From Mesostigma viride (lineage: Eukaryota > Streptophyta > Mesostigmatophyceae > Mesostigmatales > Mesostigmataceae): 64,000 bases of DNA. Position 1 is the first letter of the stretch, and each line of letters begins with the position of its first letter. Positions 1 through 10,198 of the stretch are shown here, piece by piece. Below the pieces are notes generated by a model. It was given only the letters and a program-made list of their open reading frames with translations. It did no database searches and was not told the DNA's origin. Location: NCBI GenBank assembly GCA_009746045.1, contig RPFO01000041.1, forward strand, positions 759,245 through 823,244, in the 5' to 3' direction. Both the position numbers and the translations under genes were made by a program.

Positions 1-2435
1 ATGTGCAGTTTAAAGCCCAGCGGGTCGTCCGGAGCGGCGTGCATGCGCCGGAGAGAAACGATTGCACATTGCGCGAAAAGGCTACGCGCGCGGTGGGGGA
101 GGTCGGTCAGGGTAGACGTCGGGTTGATGGCGCATGCATCCCAGGGAACCGTGTCAAGCCAACGCCAACTGGCCGAGTAGTCGGGCGGCGGGGGCTGGGA
201 GCCGGTGGGAGCCGAGGCGGGAGGGGGGGAGGGGGCCGGGACTGCTGGCCGGTTGAGGGGCCGTTGAGCAACACAGGCGCGCGCGTGCTGAGCGCGCCCG
301 TGAATGGAGTACACCCGCTGGCAGTGAGCTTCCGGGCACCGGTAACAGCTCATGGCCTGCAGATCCGCCGCGCCGAGATCGGGGTGCACAGCGCGAAGGT
401 GCTGGCAGAGGAGGTTACGGTTGTGGAACACACCCGCACACGGGGACCCCGTGGGAAGCAGCACGGCACACCGGTGAAGGCCGTCGGCGGGCGCTGAGTG
501 GCGGGGAGCGGCGCCAGCAAAGGCAGGACGTGGGGCCTGCGGCGTCTCCCCAGCCGGGCCGGCAGGCGCGCGCACCACGACCCGACCAGCGCCCGGCAGG
601 CCCGCCGGGGCCACGGAGGAGGCAGTGCCCACCGGGGAGACCCCCAGCGGAGGGGGATCGAGAACGCCGGCGCCCCTCCCAGGGGGACTCGCCAGCGCGC
701 CCGCGACCACCCCAGGCCCCGGCAACGAGGCCGGGGGCGGAGGCCGAGGGGTCGGGGAGGCAGCTGGCCCCGGGGCCCGGTGGGGACCCGGCAGGGGACC
801 CAGCGAGACCGGGGGCGGGCCGAGAGGAAGCGCAGTCCCAGGGGGCGGCACAACAGCCCGGCACAACGGGCAGCGCGGCACGGAGTGGAGCAAGCTGCGC
901 GCGATGCACGCTTGATGGAATGTGTGGCCGCACGCGGGCAGGCGACACAAGCCATCCCCCGGCCGGAAGGGCTCAAGGCAGATGGCACAGGAGCCCGACT
1001 CGGGGTCGTCCCCCTCCAGAAGGGACCGGACATGAGGGGGGGGCGGGTCCCAGCCGGCCTCCCAGCAACCCGGGAGAGCGGCAATCTGGGCGCGCGAGAG
1101 GATGCCGACCGGTTGGTCAGCCGCGGGGTGCCATTCGTGCGGGATGCCTGCCAACTCCAGGATGTCGTGGAGGAAGGCAGAAACAGGCGTCCCCGCGGTT
1201 AGGGGCTGGGCGCGCCCGGCCGAGTCCACCAAGATGGCCTGGCCGCCCTGAACCGCGATGGGGGCCCCGAACTCCACACGCAGCATGGCGGCCTGCGCCA
1301 GGCTGAGGGAGGTGATGAGAAAGCCCCCACTGGCAACCGGGCCGGGAGGCGGGGCCTGGGCGTCCAAGAAGAGGCGAAGCTGCCGCGGGGACATGAGGCC
1401 CAGGTCGGCGCCGCCCGCGAGGTAGGCCGCCCGCACCGAGACCTGTGCGTCTCGAGCCACCGCCGTGACGAACTCGACCACCTCCTGACCCACCCGCTCG
1501 TCCAGGGAAAGCAGCTCTTCCTGCCGGGCGGCCGGGAGATGCCACGGCAGCCGGCAGCCGGCGTGATATCCTTCCAAGACATACCCCCAAAGAGTCGAGG
1601 CCGTCACCGGGGGGCGGCGGAAAGAAATGTCGCCCGCACCTGCGCAACTAGGGCCAGGAAGGCCGGGGGCCTAGGGAGCGAGGGGAAGGCGGCCTGGAGC
1701 CCGACCGCGTCCAGCAACAAAGGGCAGTACGCCCAAGAAAAGGTGGCGCGGCCCACCACGCCGACAATGTGCGAGGGCGGCCACGAGGTGAACGCGTGGG
1801 CCCGGGGGCCGCCGTCCCACGCGGCAAGGACGGGGGTGGCGGCTGGGTGGCCAACCGCGGCCGGGGGAAGGGAGGCCAGAGCGTCGGGGAGCGAGGGGCC
1901 GGGGGCGGGCGCCGGGGTCGCCAGGCCCGCCGGGGGTCGGCCGGGCCAGCCCAGGCGACAGCGCCGCGCCCCCGTCGGCGGGGCCAGGCGACGGGTGGGG
2001 CCCCGGGGCCGAGGGCGCCAGGGCCCGAGCAACGGCGGCCCCATCGGGCAGGCCACGGCCCGCCCCGAGGGCCTCGGCAGGGGGGCACACGGGGCAGGGG
2101 GCCGGAGCACCCAGCGGGGAGGGCAGCCCGGGGGCCCGCCGGGGGGGACAGCGCGGGCACGTCCAGGAGCCCGGCGGGACCCGGTAGAGCCGGGGAGTAA
2201 GACACTGCAAGTGCCACCCGGAATTGCAAGCATCACAAACTAACATGTGGTGCCCGCGGTGCCCGCTCCGGCAGACCTCGCAGACCAAGGAGGGGGAGAC
2301 CGGGGCGCCCGAGCCCCCCGCAGCCGGGTCGCCCACCTCCGCAAGAAGGGCCGCAAGCCGAGAGGACCGCCGAGGCGCCAACCGGGGAGCGGGGGAGCCG
2401 TTGGGCGAAGGGGGTCGTGGGTCGTCCATGAACAA
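1..2435 (-). CDS. LINE-like retrotransposon ORF, N-terminal part with PHD, RING-H2 and C2H2-like fingers (frameshifted, partial)
   Basis: Seen: from the ATG at 2435 a PHD finger (C4HC3, residues about 52-96, nt 2148-2282) is followed by a Pro/Ala-rich linker. From about 1610 to base 1 one frame stays open. It carries a RING-H2 finger (CAIC ... CGHTFHQAC ... CPLC, nt 861-989), then two C2H2/C2HC-like fingers (nt 384-470 and 273-347), then a segment ending in APDDPLGFKLH at the window edge. Continuity needs two frame changes, one near 1860-1900 and one in a C-run near 1610, so this copy is mildly decayed or contains homopolymer errors. Known: PHD domains occur in ORFs of some CR1-like LINEs, and zinc fingers commonly precede the RT of R2-like LINEs. 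Inference: this is the leader half of a LINE protein whose reverse transcriptase lies left of the window. Alternative: a zinc-finger host gene, less likely given the adjacent monomer array. Confidence 0.6.
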
Positions 2436-2544
2436 TCAGGGCAGGCGTGGCAGCCACCGAGGGGGGGGGCGGGGGGTGTGGGGGGCGGAGCCCCCCACGC
2501 GGGGGGTTTGGGGGGCGGCAGCCCCCCAACGCGCTGCGGTCGCG

Positions 2545-3800
2545 GTACCGCCTGCCGTCCGGCACTTTGAAGCCCGCCGGTGCTATAATTCCTATCGTCC
2601 ACGCATGTTTTCCCCTGCCTCAAACCGCACGTTGCATTTAAATCTGGAGCCCAAAATTCACTGAAAACGTGTGCCAGCCGGTAGCAAACTGGGCCAAGCT
2701 GCCACGGAATGGTGGTACCGCCTGCCGTCCGGCACTTTGAAGCCCGCCGGTGCTATAATTCCTATCGTCCACGCATGTTTTCCCCTGCCTCAAACCGCAC
2801 GTTGCATTTAAATCTGGAGCCCAAAATTCACTGAAAACGTGTGCCAGCCGGTAGCAAACTGGGCCAAGCTGCCACGGAATGGTGGTACCGCCTGCCGTCC
2901 GGCACTTTGAAGCCCGCCGGTGCTATAATTCCTATCGTCCACGCATGTTTTCCCCTGCCTCAAACCGCACGTTGCATTTAAATCTGGAGCCCAAAATTCA
3001 CTGAAAACGTGTGCCAGCCGGTAGCAAACTGGGCCAAGCTGCCACGGAATGGTGGTACCGCCTGCCGTCCGGCACTTTGAAGCCCGCCGGTGCTATAATT
3101 CCTATCGTCCACGCATGTTTTCCCCTGCCTCAAACCGCACGTTGCATTTAAATCTGGAGCCCAAAATTCACTGAAAACGTGTGCCAGCCGGTAGCAAACT
3201 GGGCCAAGCTGCCACGGAATGGTGGTACCGCCTGCCGTCCGGCACTTTGAAGCCCGCCGGTGCTATAATTCCTATCGTCCACGCATGTTTTCCCCTGCCT
3301 CAAACCGCACGTTGCATTTAAATCTGGAGCCCAAAATTCACTGAAAACGTGTGCCAGCCGGTAGCAAACTGGGCCAAGCTGCCACGGAATGGTGGTACCG
3401 CCTGCCGTCCGGCACTTTGAAGCCCGCCGGTGCTATAATTCCTATCGTCCACGCATGTTTTCCCCTGCCTCAAACCGCACGTTGCATTTAAATCTGGAGC
3501 CCAAAATTCACTGAAAACGTGTGCCAGCCGGTAGCAAACTGGGCCAAGCTGCCACGGAATGGTGGTACCGCCTGCCGTCCGGCACTTTGAAGCCCGCCGG
3601 TGCTATAATTCCTATCGTCCACGCATGTTTTCCCCTGCCTCAAACCGCACGTTGCATTTAAATCTGGAGCCCAAAATTCACTGAAAACGTGTGCCAGCCG
3701 GTAGCAAACTGGGCCAAGCTGCCACGGAATGGTGGTACCGCCTGCCGTCCGGCACTTTGAAGCCCGCCGGTGCTATAATTCCTATCGTCCACGCATGTTT
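2545..3800 (-). repeat. Tandem array of 170-bp monomers, probable LINE 5' UTR promoter array
   Basis: Seven full copies and a final 66-bp partial copy of a 170-bp unit start at 2545, 2715, 2885, 3055, 3225, 3395, 3565 and 3735. I see no differences between copies. The array lies directly upstream of the minus-strand LINE-like ORF and ends abruptly at 3800 in AT-rich DNA. Known: mouse L1 and some other LINEs carry tandem 5' UTR monomers with promoter activity. Inference: this array plays the same role. An unrelated satellite is the alternative. Confidence 0.7.
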
Positions 3801-4238
3801 TTTATATTAGTCAATATATGACTAATATATATGGATACTGTATTTGGATACTGGGTTGTTTATCAATTCTGGTTTTAATTTATTTAGTGTACCTGGTGTT
3901 GGCATGCCAACTCAGTGCTAAGCTACTTTATGCACAATGATGCAACTTGATGCTATAGTGACGTGCCACGATGTAACTTTATTAACTTCACCATTAGTCA
4001 TGGGGTCAATAGGATTGCTCATTATGCCATGTTAACATGAACCATGGGTTACGTAATAGTGAAAACAGTAATCATGATGCTCCACTTGAAGTCTCCAACA
4101 TGGTCATGTTTGGAATTTTATTGATCATGTTTACAATATATGAAAAGAGACAACAAACGTGGAAGCATGGCACGCCGAGGCCGATAATATATGTGTGAAA
4201 TATGAAAAGAGACAACATCTTTGGCAAGCATGATCATA
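3801..4238. other. AT-rich non-coding stretch
   Basis: No gene is seen. An 11-bp inverted repeat (ATATTAGTCA / TGACTAATAT arms, 3804-3828) sits directly at the outer end of the 170-bp array. The rest is AT-rich with no recognisable repeat. Confidence 0.5.
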
Positions 4239-5093
4239 TCATGCTTGCCAAACATATGAATGATATCGACCATGTCCAGAAAACATGTTTGCCAATGGTG
4301 CATTTAGGATACATTTGAAGCCGTGCAAATGTATCCTAATCCGGTAAAACCACCCCTCCGGCTCAAAGGGAATATGCAACTCTGCCCTGCGCCGAGCGGA
4401 GTACCCCTCGTTCGTACCGTCGCCCTCGTCGATTTGCTGCGACGACCTGGCGATGATGCCTGTTGGTCGGTCCACGAACTGATCGTGGAACTCCTCGTCG
4501 GTCACCTCGCGACCGGTGATTACCGTCACAGTTGGCCCCGTCGCCCCCGGCGCCCTATGCACTCTGGGCGTGTCCAACGTTGACCAGATGCCTGGCGGAC
4601 GTGTGGTGATAACCCAGTGGTCCGCGTGCCCCCGCGACTCCTGGATCAATATGTTGACCAAGTGCTCACAGGTTTGAGCAACGACCTCGGCGGAATCCCA
4701 CGGGTTGTCTTCCTCGCACGTCTGCGCGTCCCGAGTGATGTGCGACGCGTCGGCGCCCTCTCCCAAAGAGCTCGTCGCCACCCAGTGATTGTACAATCTG
4801 GCACCACCTAAGCAGATGGCCACCAGCTGACTCAGCGTTTCTCGTGCCAAGTCTAGTGCTTGAATTGTCACGTGCCCGCCCTGGTACGCAACTTCCAGAC
4901 TGTAAATCAACGAAGCAATCTCGTCTCGTATGCCTACGAGACGCTCCGTGGCAACTCTCCCGGTTTCCCCTGGCGACGTCGTCGCCCTAATCCTCATCAC
5001 CACCGGGTCGTTCGCCGACGGCCCTGCTGCGTTTCCGAACACAGCCACCCACCCACCCTCAGCAAGCCCCCGCGCAACGTATGCCGCTTGCAC
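4239..5093 (-). CDS. Hypothetical protein, 284 aa
   Basis: An uninterrupted minus-strand ORF with balanced composition (many Glu, Asp, Arg, Ile, Thr), unlike the low-complexity shadow ORFs nearby. I do not recognise it. The N-terminal part (a GWVAVFG strand, then a long helix around RDEIASLIYSLEVA, then IQALD) is weakly reminiscent of an RNase H fold, but I cannot identify a full catalytic set. Upstream on the same strand, 5094-5521 holds further short open segments in shifted frames, so this may be the surviving end of a larger decayed transposon ORF truncated by the chromovirus that begins near 5.6 kb. The start codon is the first ATG of the frame and is uncertain. Confidence 0.35.
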   Translation of the reverse strand: MQAAYVARGLAEGGWVAVFGNAAGPSANDPVVMRIRATTSPGETGRVATERLVGIRDEIASLIYSLEVAYQGGHVTIQALDLARETLSQLVAICLGGARLYNHWVATSSLGEGADASHITRDAQTCEEDNPWDSAEVVAQTCEHLVNILIQESRGHADHWVITTRPPGIWSTLDTPRVHRAPGATGPTVTVITGREVTDEEFHDQFVDRPTGIIARSSQQIDEGDGTNEGYSARRRAELHIPFEPEGWFYRIRIHLHGFKCILNAPLANMFSGHGRYHSYVWQA

Positions 5094-5620
5094 GAAGGTA
5101 GAGGCGTTGGACCGATGAGTATAGGGGTAAAAAGAGCTCTCGCGCGCCGGCGGCTCCAGTGCAGCTTGTCGGTGGGAGAAGACAACTCAGGCGTTTCTGC
5201 CCGAGCTTCGGCCGACATGAAAACCTCGCAACAGGAATGCAATATAATACGAGTTAACAACAAAGCCCAGAGCGTGAGCTCCTGGTCTTTCACGCACAAC
5301 GGGATGAGCCAAAGTTGCAGGCAGCAACCTTTTAACCCGTGCACCAAGCCACGACCACGGTGAACACTTCCACGTCCAATGTGGGCGCCCACGGTTCGTG
5401 CTTGCCAAGGTAGCTGGTCATCCCCCATGACCAAGCTATATCCTTTGCGTTGTTTCTCGTTCCCATCGGCGTGACGAGGCACGTGCAGGCGTGCAAGCAA
5501 ATCCACAACGTCCACTGGCATCAGCGCAGGGCCAGGACGAACTGGATTTGCCTAGACTCTGCAACCTAGGAAGTACAGGACCTGTCACAAGCCTGCAAGG
5601 CCTAGTATCCTTGCAGCCCT
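5094..5620. other. Broken minus-strand open segments, no assignable gene
   Basis: Minus-strand frames are open at 5187-5408 and 4997-5521 but are broken by stops and shifts. Composition resembles the hypothetical ORF downstream of it. No LTR matching the 3' LTR of the neighbouring chromovirus is visible, so the 5' end of that element is probably lost here. Confidence 0.3.
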
Positions 5621-5909
5621 GTGCCAGCTCCAGTACCCCACCAGTCACAGGCTGCTGCTCCTCCTGGTCTACGTGGACCACAGTCACGTGATAGTCAGGC
5701 TAAGCCTGTGCAGGCACGGCCTGCCACGTGTCCTGTCCACTATACCAGAGGACTGCACCCTAGTCGGCCACGGACGGCTAGGACTTCGGGACCTCATATC
5801 TTTCTCGTCCCTTGTCTGTTTCAGGCGGTCAGCACGGCGTTGGAAAGGTCTTTCCAAACTGCATCCACTTAGCATATTGGTTGCCCAAAAATGCTAACTG
5901 GAGAAGAGT

Positions 5910-7212
5910 GTGGGTAGGACTATTGCGCGTGTGCAGCAACTTGAGTCGCAAGGGCAGGCGGGCGATGGAGAGTCTGTTTTCGTGGATCAACCGTCTCCAA
6001 CACTGGGTACACGAAGGGTATATGCGGTTAACGCTCCTTTTGTTGTTGAAGGGACAGATGCACAGGGGTATGAGCCTCCACGGGTCTCGGTGGCTGCGAC
6101 AATGCCGGAGAGTAAGGATGTGCCACGCGCCCCAGTGATGGAGCTCACGTCTTTGTACCCTCGTACTGTTCCTTTTCCCAAGGTGGAGTCGGTAGACAAG
6201 CTGTCGCTGACCAACCTCACCCATCGCAGCTTTGACCACTTCTCAACCAAGTTTCAGGATGTCTTCGCCATACACTTCGCCAACTACGGGTACAAGGCAG
6301 AGGAACGCCTTACGATGGACATCCAGAAGAGGATGGTTAGGCAGCGGATGAGCGACAGTGCCAGTGACCGTTTTGATGAGTTCTTGCGCTCTGTGGCTGG
6401 ACGTGCGTGCACCGACCTCCCCTCTCTTTTGCTGGGCTTTCGCCGGTTTCTGTTACCCCAGGATCAGCTTTGCATGGATCAGGACTCACTGGCTAACTGC
6501 ACACAGGCTGGGTTGACGCTGCCACAGTTCGTGGAGCAATTCACCAACCTGAGAGCCAAGATTCCCCAGTGCTCTGACGCGGAGGCGCTTCACAGACTAC
6601 TGCATGGCATGGCTCCCCATGTGAGACTGGATGTGGACAAGCACTTCTCCCAGTTTGACTACGTGGATTGGCAATGGGACAAGGTTTTGTCTTATGTGCT
6701 TACCCTCTGCCGTGTGCCTGCATTCTCAGTCAAGTGGGAGCCTGTGGCCACCCATGTGCCACCCATCAAGAAGTCCCTGAACCAGCTGGATGACCTCCTG
6801 GGGGAACTCAATGCCCTGGATCACACCAAGGGCAACTGTTTTATCTGTAACCAGCCAGGTCACTTTGCACGTGACTGCCCCAGGCGGGACCAGTTTCCCC
6901 CTGCCACCAACCAAGGGTCCCTTTGGTGCCCTGTCATCTCCCCGGCCACCCAACCTGCCTCCTGGCGTCCCTGCTGGAGATCACCGGATGCAACCAGGAT
7001 TCCAGCCCAACTTCCAGCCCCCTGGGAGGTTCCAATCCGGTGCTACTAGGTCCTTCAGCAGACAGGACAAGCGTAGGATGGTGAACGCTCTCATGCAGCT
7101 GCTGGCAGAGGAGGAGGAAGGGGGTGACGGAGATGAGCCACCAGAGCCACCTGAGCAGCAGCAACCCTCCAGCAGTGGAGCATCCCCTGACCCACTTGAG
7201 TCAAAAAACTAG
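5910..7212 (+). pseudogene. gag: Chromovirus Gag with CCHC zinc knuckle
   Basis: The frame starting at 5910 encodes a capsid-like region (about residues 80-290, rich in aromatic and basic residues) followed by the knuckle CFICNQPGHFARDC at about 6838-6879. Just after the knuckle the reading shifts to the frame of 6790-7212, which encodes a Pro/Gln-rich tail with an Asp/Glu block and ends at a stop. A Pro-rich open segment at 5621-5872 in another frame may be the true N-terminus. Gag packages the element RNA into cytoplasmic particles. The frameshift could be decay. A programmed shift is less likely because other shifts follow throughout pol. Confidence 0.8.
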
Positions 7213-7290
7213 TTGGGTCCCCAGGTCCTTCTTCTGTCATGGCAAGGTCTGACCTGCCTGCTGTTGACGTTAGGCCAGTGAACACTGTGT

Positions 7291-7640
7291 GTGCTTCTGA
7301 CCCTGCTGTCCCTCTGGGCCCTCCTGTACCAGGCCTCCTACTCAAGTTTCAGGCTAGGCTCCCTTGTGCCAGTTCCCTTGGCTCAGCCAGCTTGCTTGTT
7401 TATGATTGATTCTGGTGCTGGCAGTAATTATGTTGCTGCCTCCTTGGTGCAGGAGTTGAAGTTGCCTGTGTTTTCCCACCCCACACCTGTCATGGTGCAG
7501 TATTCTGATGGCAGGAGAAGCTGCTCACCTGGCCGATGTGCAGCTGGTCTTCCAAGTTTGTTCATCCCAGACTTTGGAAGTGACAGCAGACGTCATTCCC
7601 CTCACGGCAGCAGATGTGATTTTGGGGATCCCCTGCATGG
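7291..7640 (+). pseudogene. Chromovirus aspartic protease (retropepsin)
   Basis: The segment around 7400-7440 encodes FMIDSGAGSNYV, the D-S-G-A active-site loop of retroviral-type aspartic proteases, followed by a hydrophobic strand and a KLP turn typical of the family. The frame then shifts near 7530-7640 into the RT polyprotein frame. It lies between Gag and RT as expected for Ty3/gypsy elements. Its role would be to process the Gag-Pol polyprotein. This copy is broken by frameshifts. Confidence 0.75.
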
Positions 7641-9083
7641 TTGGCTGACACCAATCCTGCTATTTCCTGGCCTGACAGGGTGGTTCAGTTCAGAGATGGG
7701 ACCGTGTGGGATGCCACCTGTGTGTTGCAAGGGGGGAGACGAACAGCCACTGAGTGCTGTTCCACACAGGCAGCTGTCAATGATGGCAAGGGTGGGGAAA
7801 CAGGTTCTAAGGGGGTGGACCAGGAGCCTACATTGGAGGAGAAACGGGCTGCCCTGCTGAAGCATGTGTGGTCTGCCAAGCATACTCTGTCTTATTTGGC
7901 CACCTATCCAGTGGAACACATCTTTTTCCTGCATTTGGTGCCTAATGAGCCTGAGCCTGCTAGTGGCCATTCTGTCAATGCTGTCAGTTCTACTGTCACC
8001 CCTGAGCAACAACAGCTGCATGATGCTTTGCTGGACAAGTATGGTGCCATCTTTGAGGACAAGATGCCCCAGTACCCTCCTGAGGGACCCATCACACATG
8101 TCATCAAGTTGGTAGAAGGTGCTCGTCCCCCCTTTGTGCCTATGTACAGGATGGGACCTGCTGAGATGGCGGAGCTGAAGACCATACTTACTGCATGGCT
8201 TGTTGGAGGCTGGTCTGATCCTCCCAGCTAACAGTCCTTTCAGTTCTGGGTGTCTGCTTGTGCCAAAGCATGATGGTGGTTGGAGGCTGTGCATTGACCT
8301 GAGGGGACTGAACAAGGTGACGGTCAAGTCCAGGTACCCTCTTCCCAGAATTGAGGAGCTGCTGGAGAGGACTGCGGGAGCTGCTTTCTTCACCAAGTTC
8401 GACCTCAGGCATGCTTTTTGGCAGATCAGGGTGGCCACTGAAGACATCCCCAAGACGGCTTTCTCCACTCCGTGGGGACAGTTCCAGTGGACGGTGATGC
8501 CTACTATGGGTGCCTCTACATAACAGCCCAGCCACTATGCAGATGTTTGTCAATGCCATCTTTGGTCACCTCACTGGTAATGCCCTGCCTCAGATCTCAC
8601 CTGACCTACGCAACCCCAAGTTCAAGGACATTGCCCACTTGTGTGACACTGCCAGGGTGGTCTTCAGGACTTGTGTGGTCGTCTACCTGGATGACATTCT
8701 GGTGCACTCTCGTACCTTCAGGGAGCATCTGGAGAACGTGGAGGAGGTCCTCATGCAAGGTGATCCAGCAGTATCACCTGTCTGTGAAGAGGTCCAAGGT
8801 GGAGTGGGGCCAAGAGGTAAAGTTTCTGGGCTACCAGCTGAGCTCCGCAGGTATGACTCCTGAGGCCAGCAAGGTCTCTGCTATCTTGGAGTGGCCTGTG
8901 TTGAAGTCAGTCCAGGACATCAAATCTTTTCTGGGCATGGTGGGCTGGTACAGATGGTTCATTCCTGACATGGCGGCCATCTCTGGTCCCCTGTTAGCCC
9001 TGCTCAAGAAGGATGTTCCCTTTGAGTGGACTGCAGCATGCCAGCTAGCCTTTGATGTGTTGAGGCAGAAGCTTACCACTGCC
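7641..9083 (+). pseudogene. Chromovirus reverse transcriptase (frameshifted)
   Basis: Recognisable RT blocks occur in four successive frames. These are the linker to the polymerase (7641-8231), the palm entry with LVPKHDGGWRLCIDLRGLN and FTKFDLRHAFWQIRV (8200-8523), the catalytic YLDD (8684-8695), and the thumb/connection with KFLGYQLSSAGMTPEASKV and GMVGWYRWFIPD (about 8800-9080). Coding stops at 9083, where the palindromic element is inserted with a CTGCC duplication. It resumes at 9959 in the connection and RNase H region. At least three frame changes and a TAA at 8521 show it is dead. Confidence 0.85.
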
Positions 9084-9958
9084 AGTTAGGTTAAATAGTG
9101 TCGGAACCTTTTGCCGCCTGAGGCAAATTGGTCCGGCGCACTATTTTGCCCGGAATAACCACTTCCGAGCACCCAAGTTAGTTCGGCCGAATTAACTTGG
9201 GTGCTCGGAAGTGGTTATTCCGGGCAAAATAGTGCGCCGGACCAATTTGCCTCAGGCGGCAAAAGGTTCCGACACTATTTAACCTAACTAAAACCTGGCC
9301 TCGTGGAGGGTGGGTTGAATATGAGACATCCGCCTGGGCCACTGAGCACGCAAATGTAAATGCGCCGGAGCTGTCCGGATTCGAACCCCTGACCTCCAAG
9401 GTTCACAGGTTTTAGTTAGGTTAAATAGTGCCGGAACCTTTTTGCCGTTGGGGCAAATCGGGCCGGAACACTATTTTGCCCGGATTCACCACTTCTGAGC
9501 ACCTAAGTTCATTCGGCCGAATTAACTTGGGTGCTCGGAAGTGGTGAATCCGGGCAAAATAGTGTTCCGGCCCGATTTGCCCCAACGGCAAAAAGGTTCC
9601 GGCACTATTTAACCTAACTAAGACCTGTGCACCTTGGAGGTCAGGGGTTCGAAACCTGCCAGAGGCAGTTCCGGCGCAATATCATTTGCGTGCACTAGCC
9701 TAGGCGGTTGTCTCCAGGTCTATTCGACTCCCCCTCCACGAGGCCAGGTTTTAGTTAGGTGAAATAGTGCCGGAACCTTTTTGCCGTTGGGGCAAATCGG
9801 GCCGGAACACTATTTTGCCCGGATTCACCACTTCCGAGCACCCAAGTTAATTCGGCCGAATTAACTCGGGTGCTCGGAAGTGGTGAATCCGGGCAAAATA
9901 GTGTTCCGGCCCGATTTGCCCCAACGGCAAAAAGGTTCCGGCACTATTTCACCTAACT
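9084..9958. mobile_element. Nested foldback element: three 206-bp palindromes separated by inverted spacers
   Basis: Three near-perfect hairpins, each 206 bp, start with AGTTAGGTKAAATAGTG and end with its complement: 9084-9289, 9414-9619 and 9753-9958. The two spacers (9290-9413 and 9620-9752) are homologous to each other in opposite orientation and are themselves bounded by AAAACCTG / CAGGTTTT-type ends. The whole 875 bp is therefore one large palindrome centred on the middle hairpin. The target-site duplication CTGCC lies at 9079-9083 and 9959-9963, and removing the insert plus one copy restores the pol reading frame. Each spacer carries a GGTTCGANNCC B-box-like motif (9377-9387 minus, 9646-9656 plus). 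Confidence 0.9.
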
Positions 9959-10198
9959 CTGCCCCCCTGCTGGTGGGCCCCAACCCAGACTTGCCTTATC
10001 AGGTTAGGTCTGATGCTTCTCAGGGTGCCATTGGGGCAGTGCTGATGCAAGATCATGGCAATGGCCCTCAGCCAGTGGAGTACATGTCCAGGAGTATGAC
10101 GTCTGCAGAACGTAACTACCCTGTTCATGAGCAGGAGCTGCTGGGATTGGTGGTGGCCTGTCACAAGTGGGAACACCTACTGAAGGGGGCTCAGTTTT
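9959..10198 (+). pseudogene. Chromovirus RNase H, first part
   Basis: Codes for the start of the gypsy RNase H domain: VRSDASQGAIGAVLMQ (first catalytic Asp), then VEYMSRSMTSAERNYPVHEQELLGLV with the catalytic Glu in the EQELL helix. The domain is split at the GTTTT target site by the copia-type insertion (10199-14924) and continues at 14925 with the TDHRPL block. RNase H removes the RNA strand during cDNA synthesis. Confidence 0.85.

Noticed and set aside
498-1306. Long plus-strand Arg/Gly-rich ORFs at the left end
   Set aside because: GC-rich shadows of the minus-strand PHD/RING ORF, which has recognisable domains.
2545-3800. CRISPR array
   Set aside because: The 170-bp units are contiguous with no unique spacers, and the genome is eukaryotic. 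The same reasoning rejects the 22-bp minisatellite.
9290-9752. A tRNA gene in the palindromic element
   Set aside because: Only a T-arm/B-box-like word is present. No acceptor stem, D-arm or anticodon arm can be folded.
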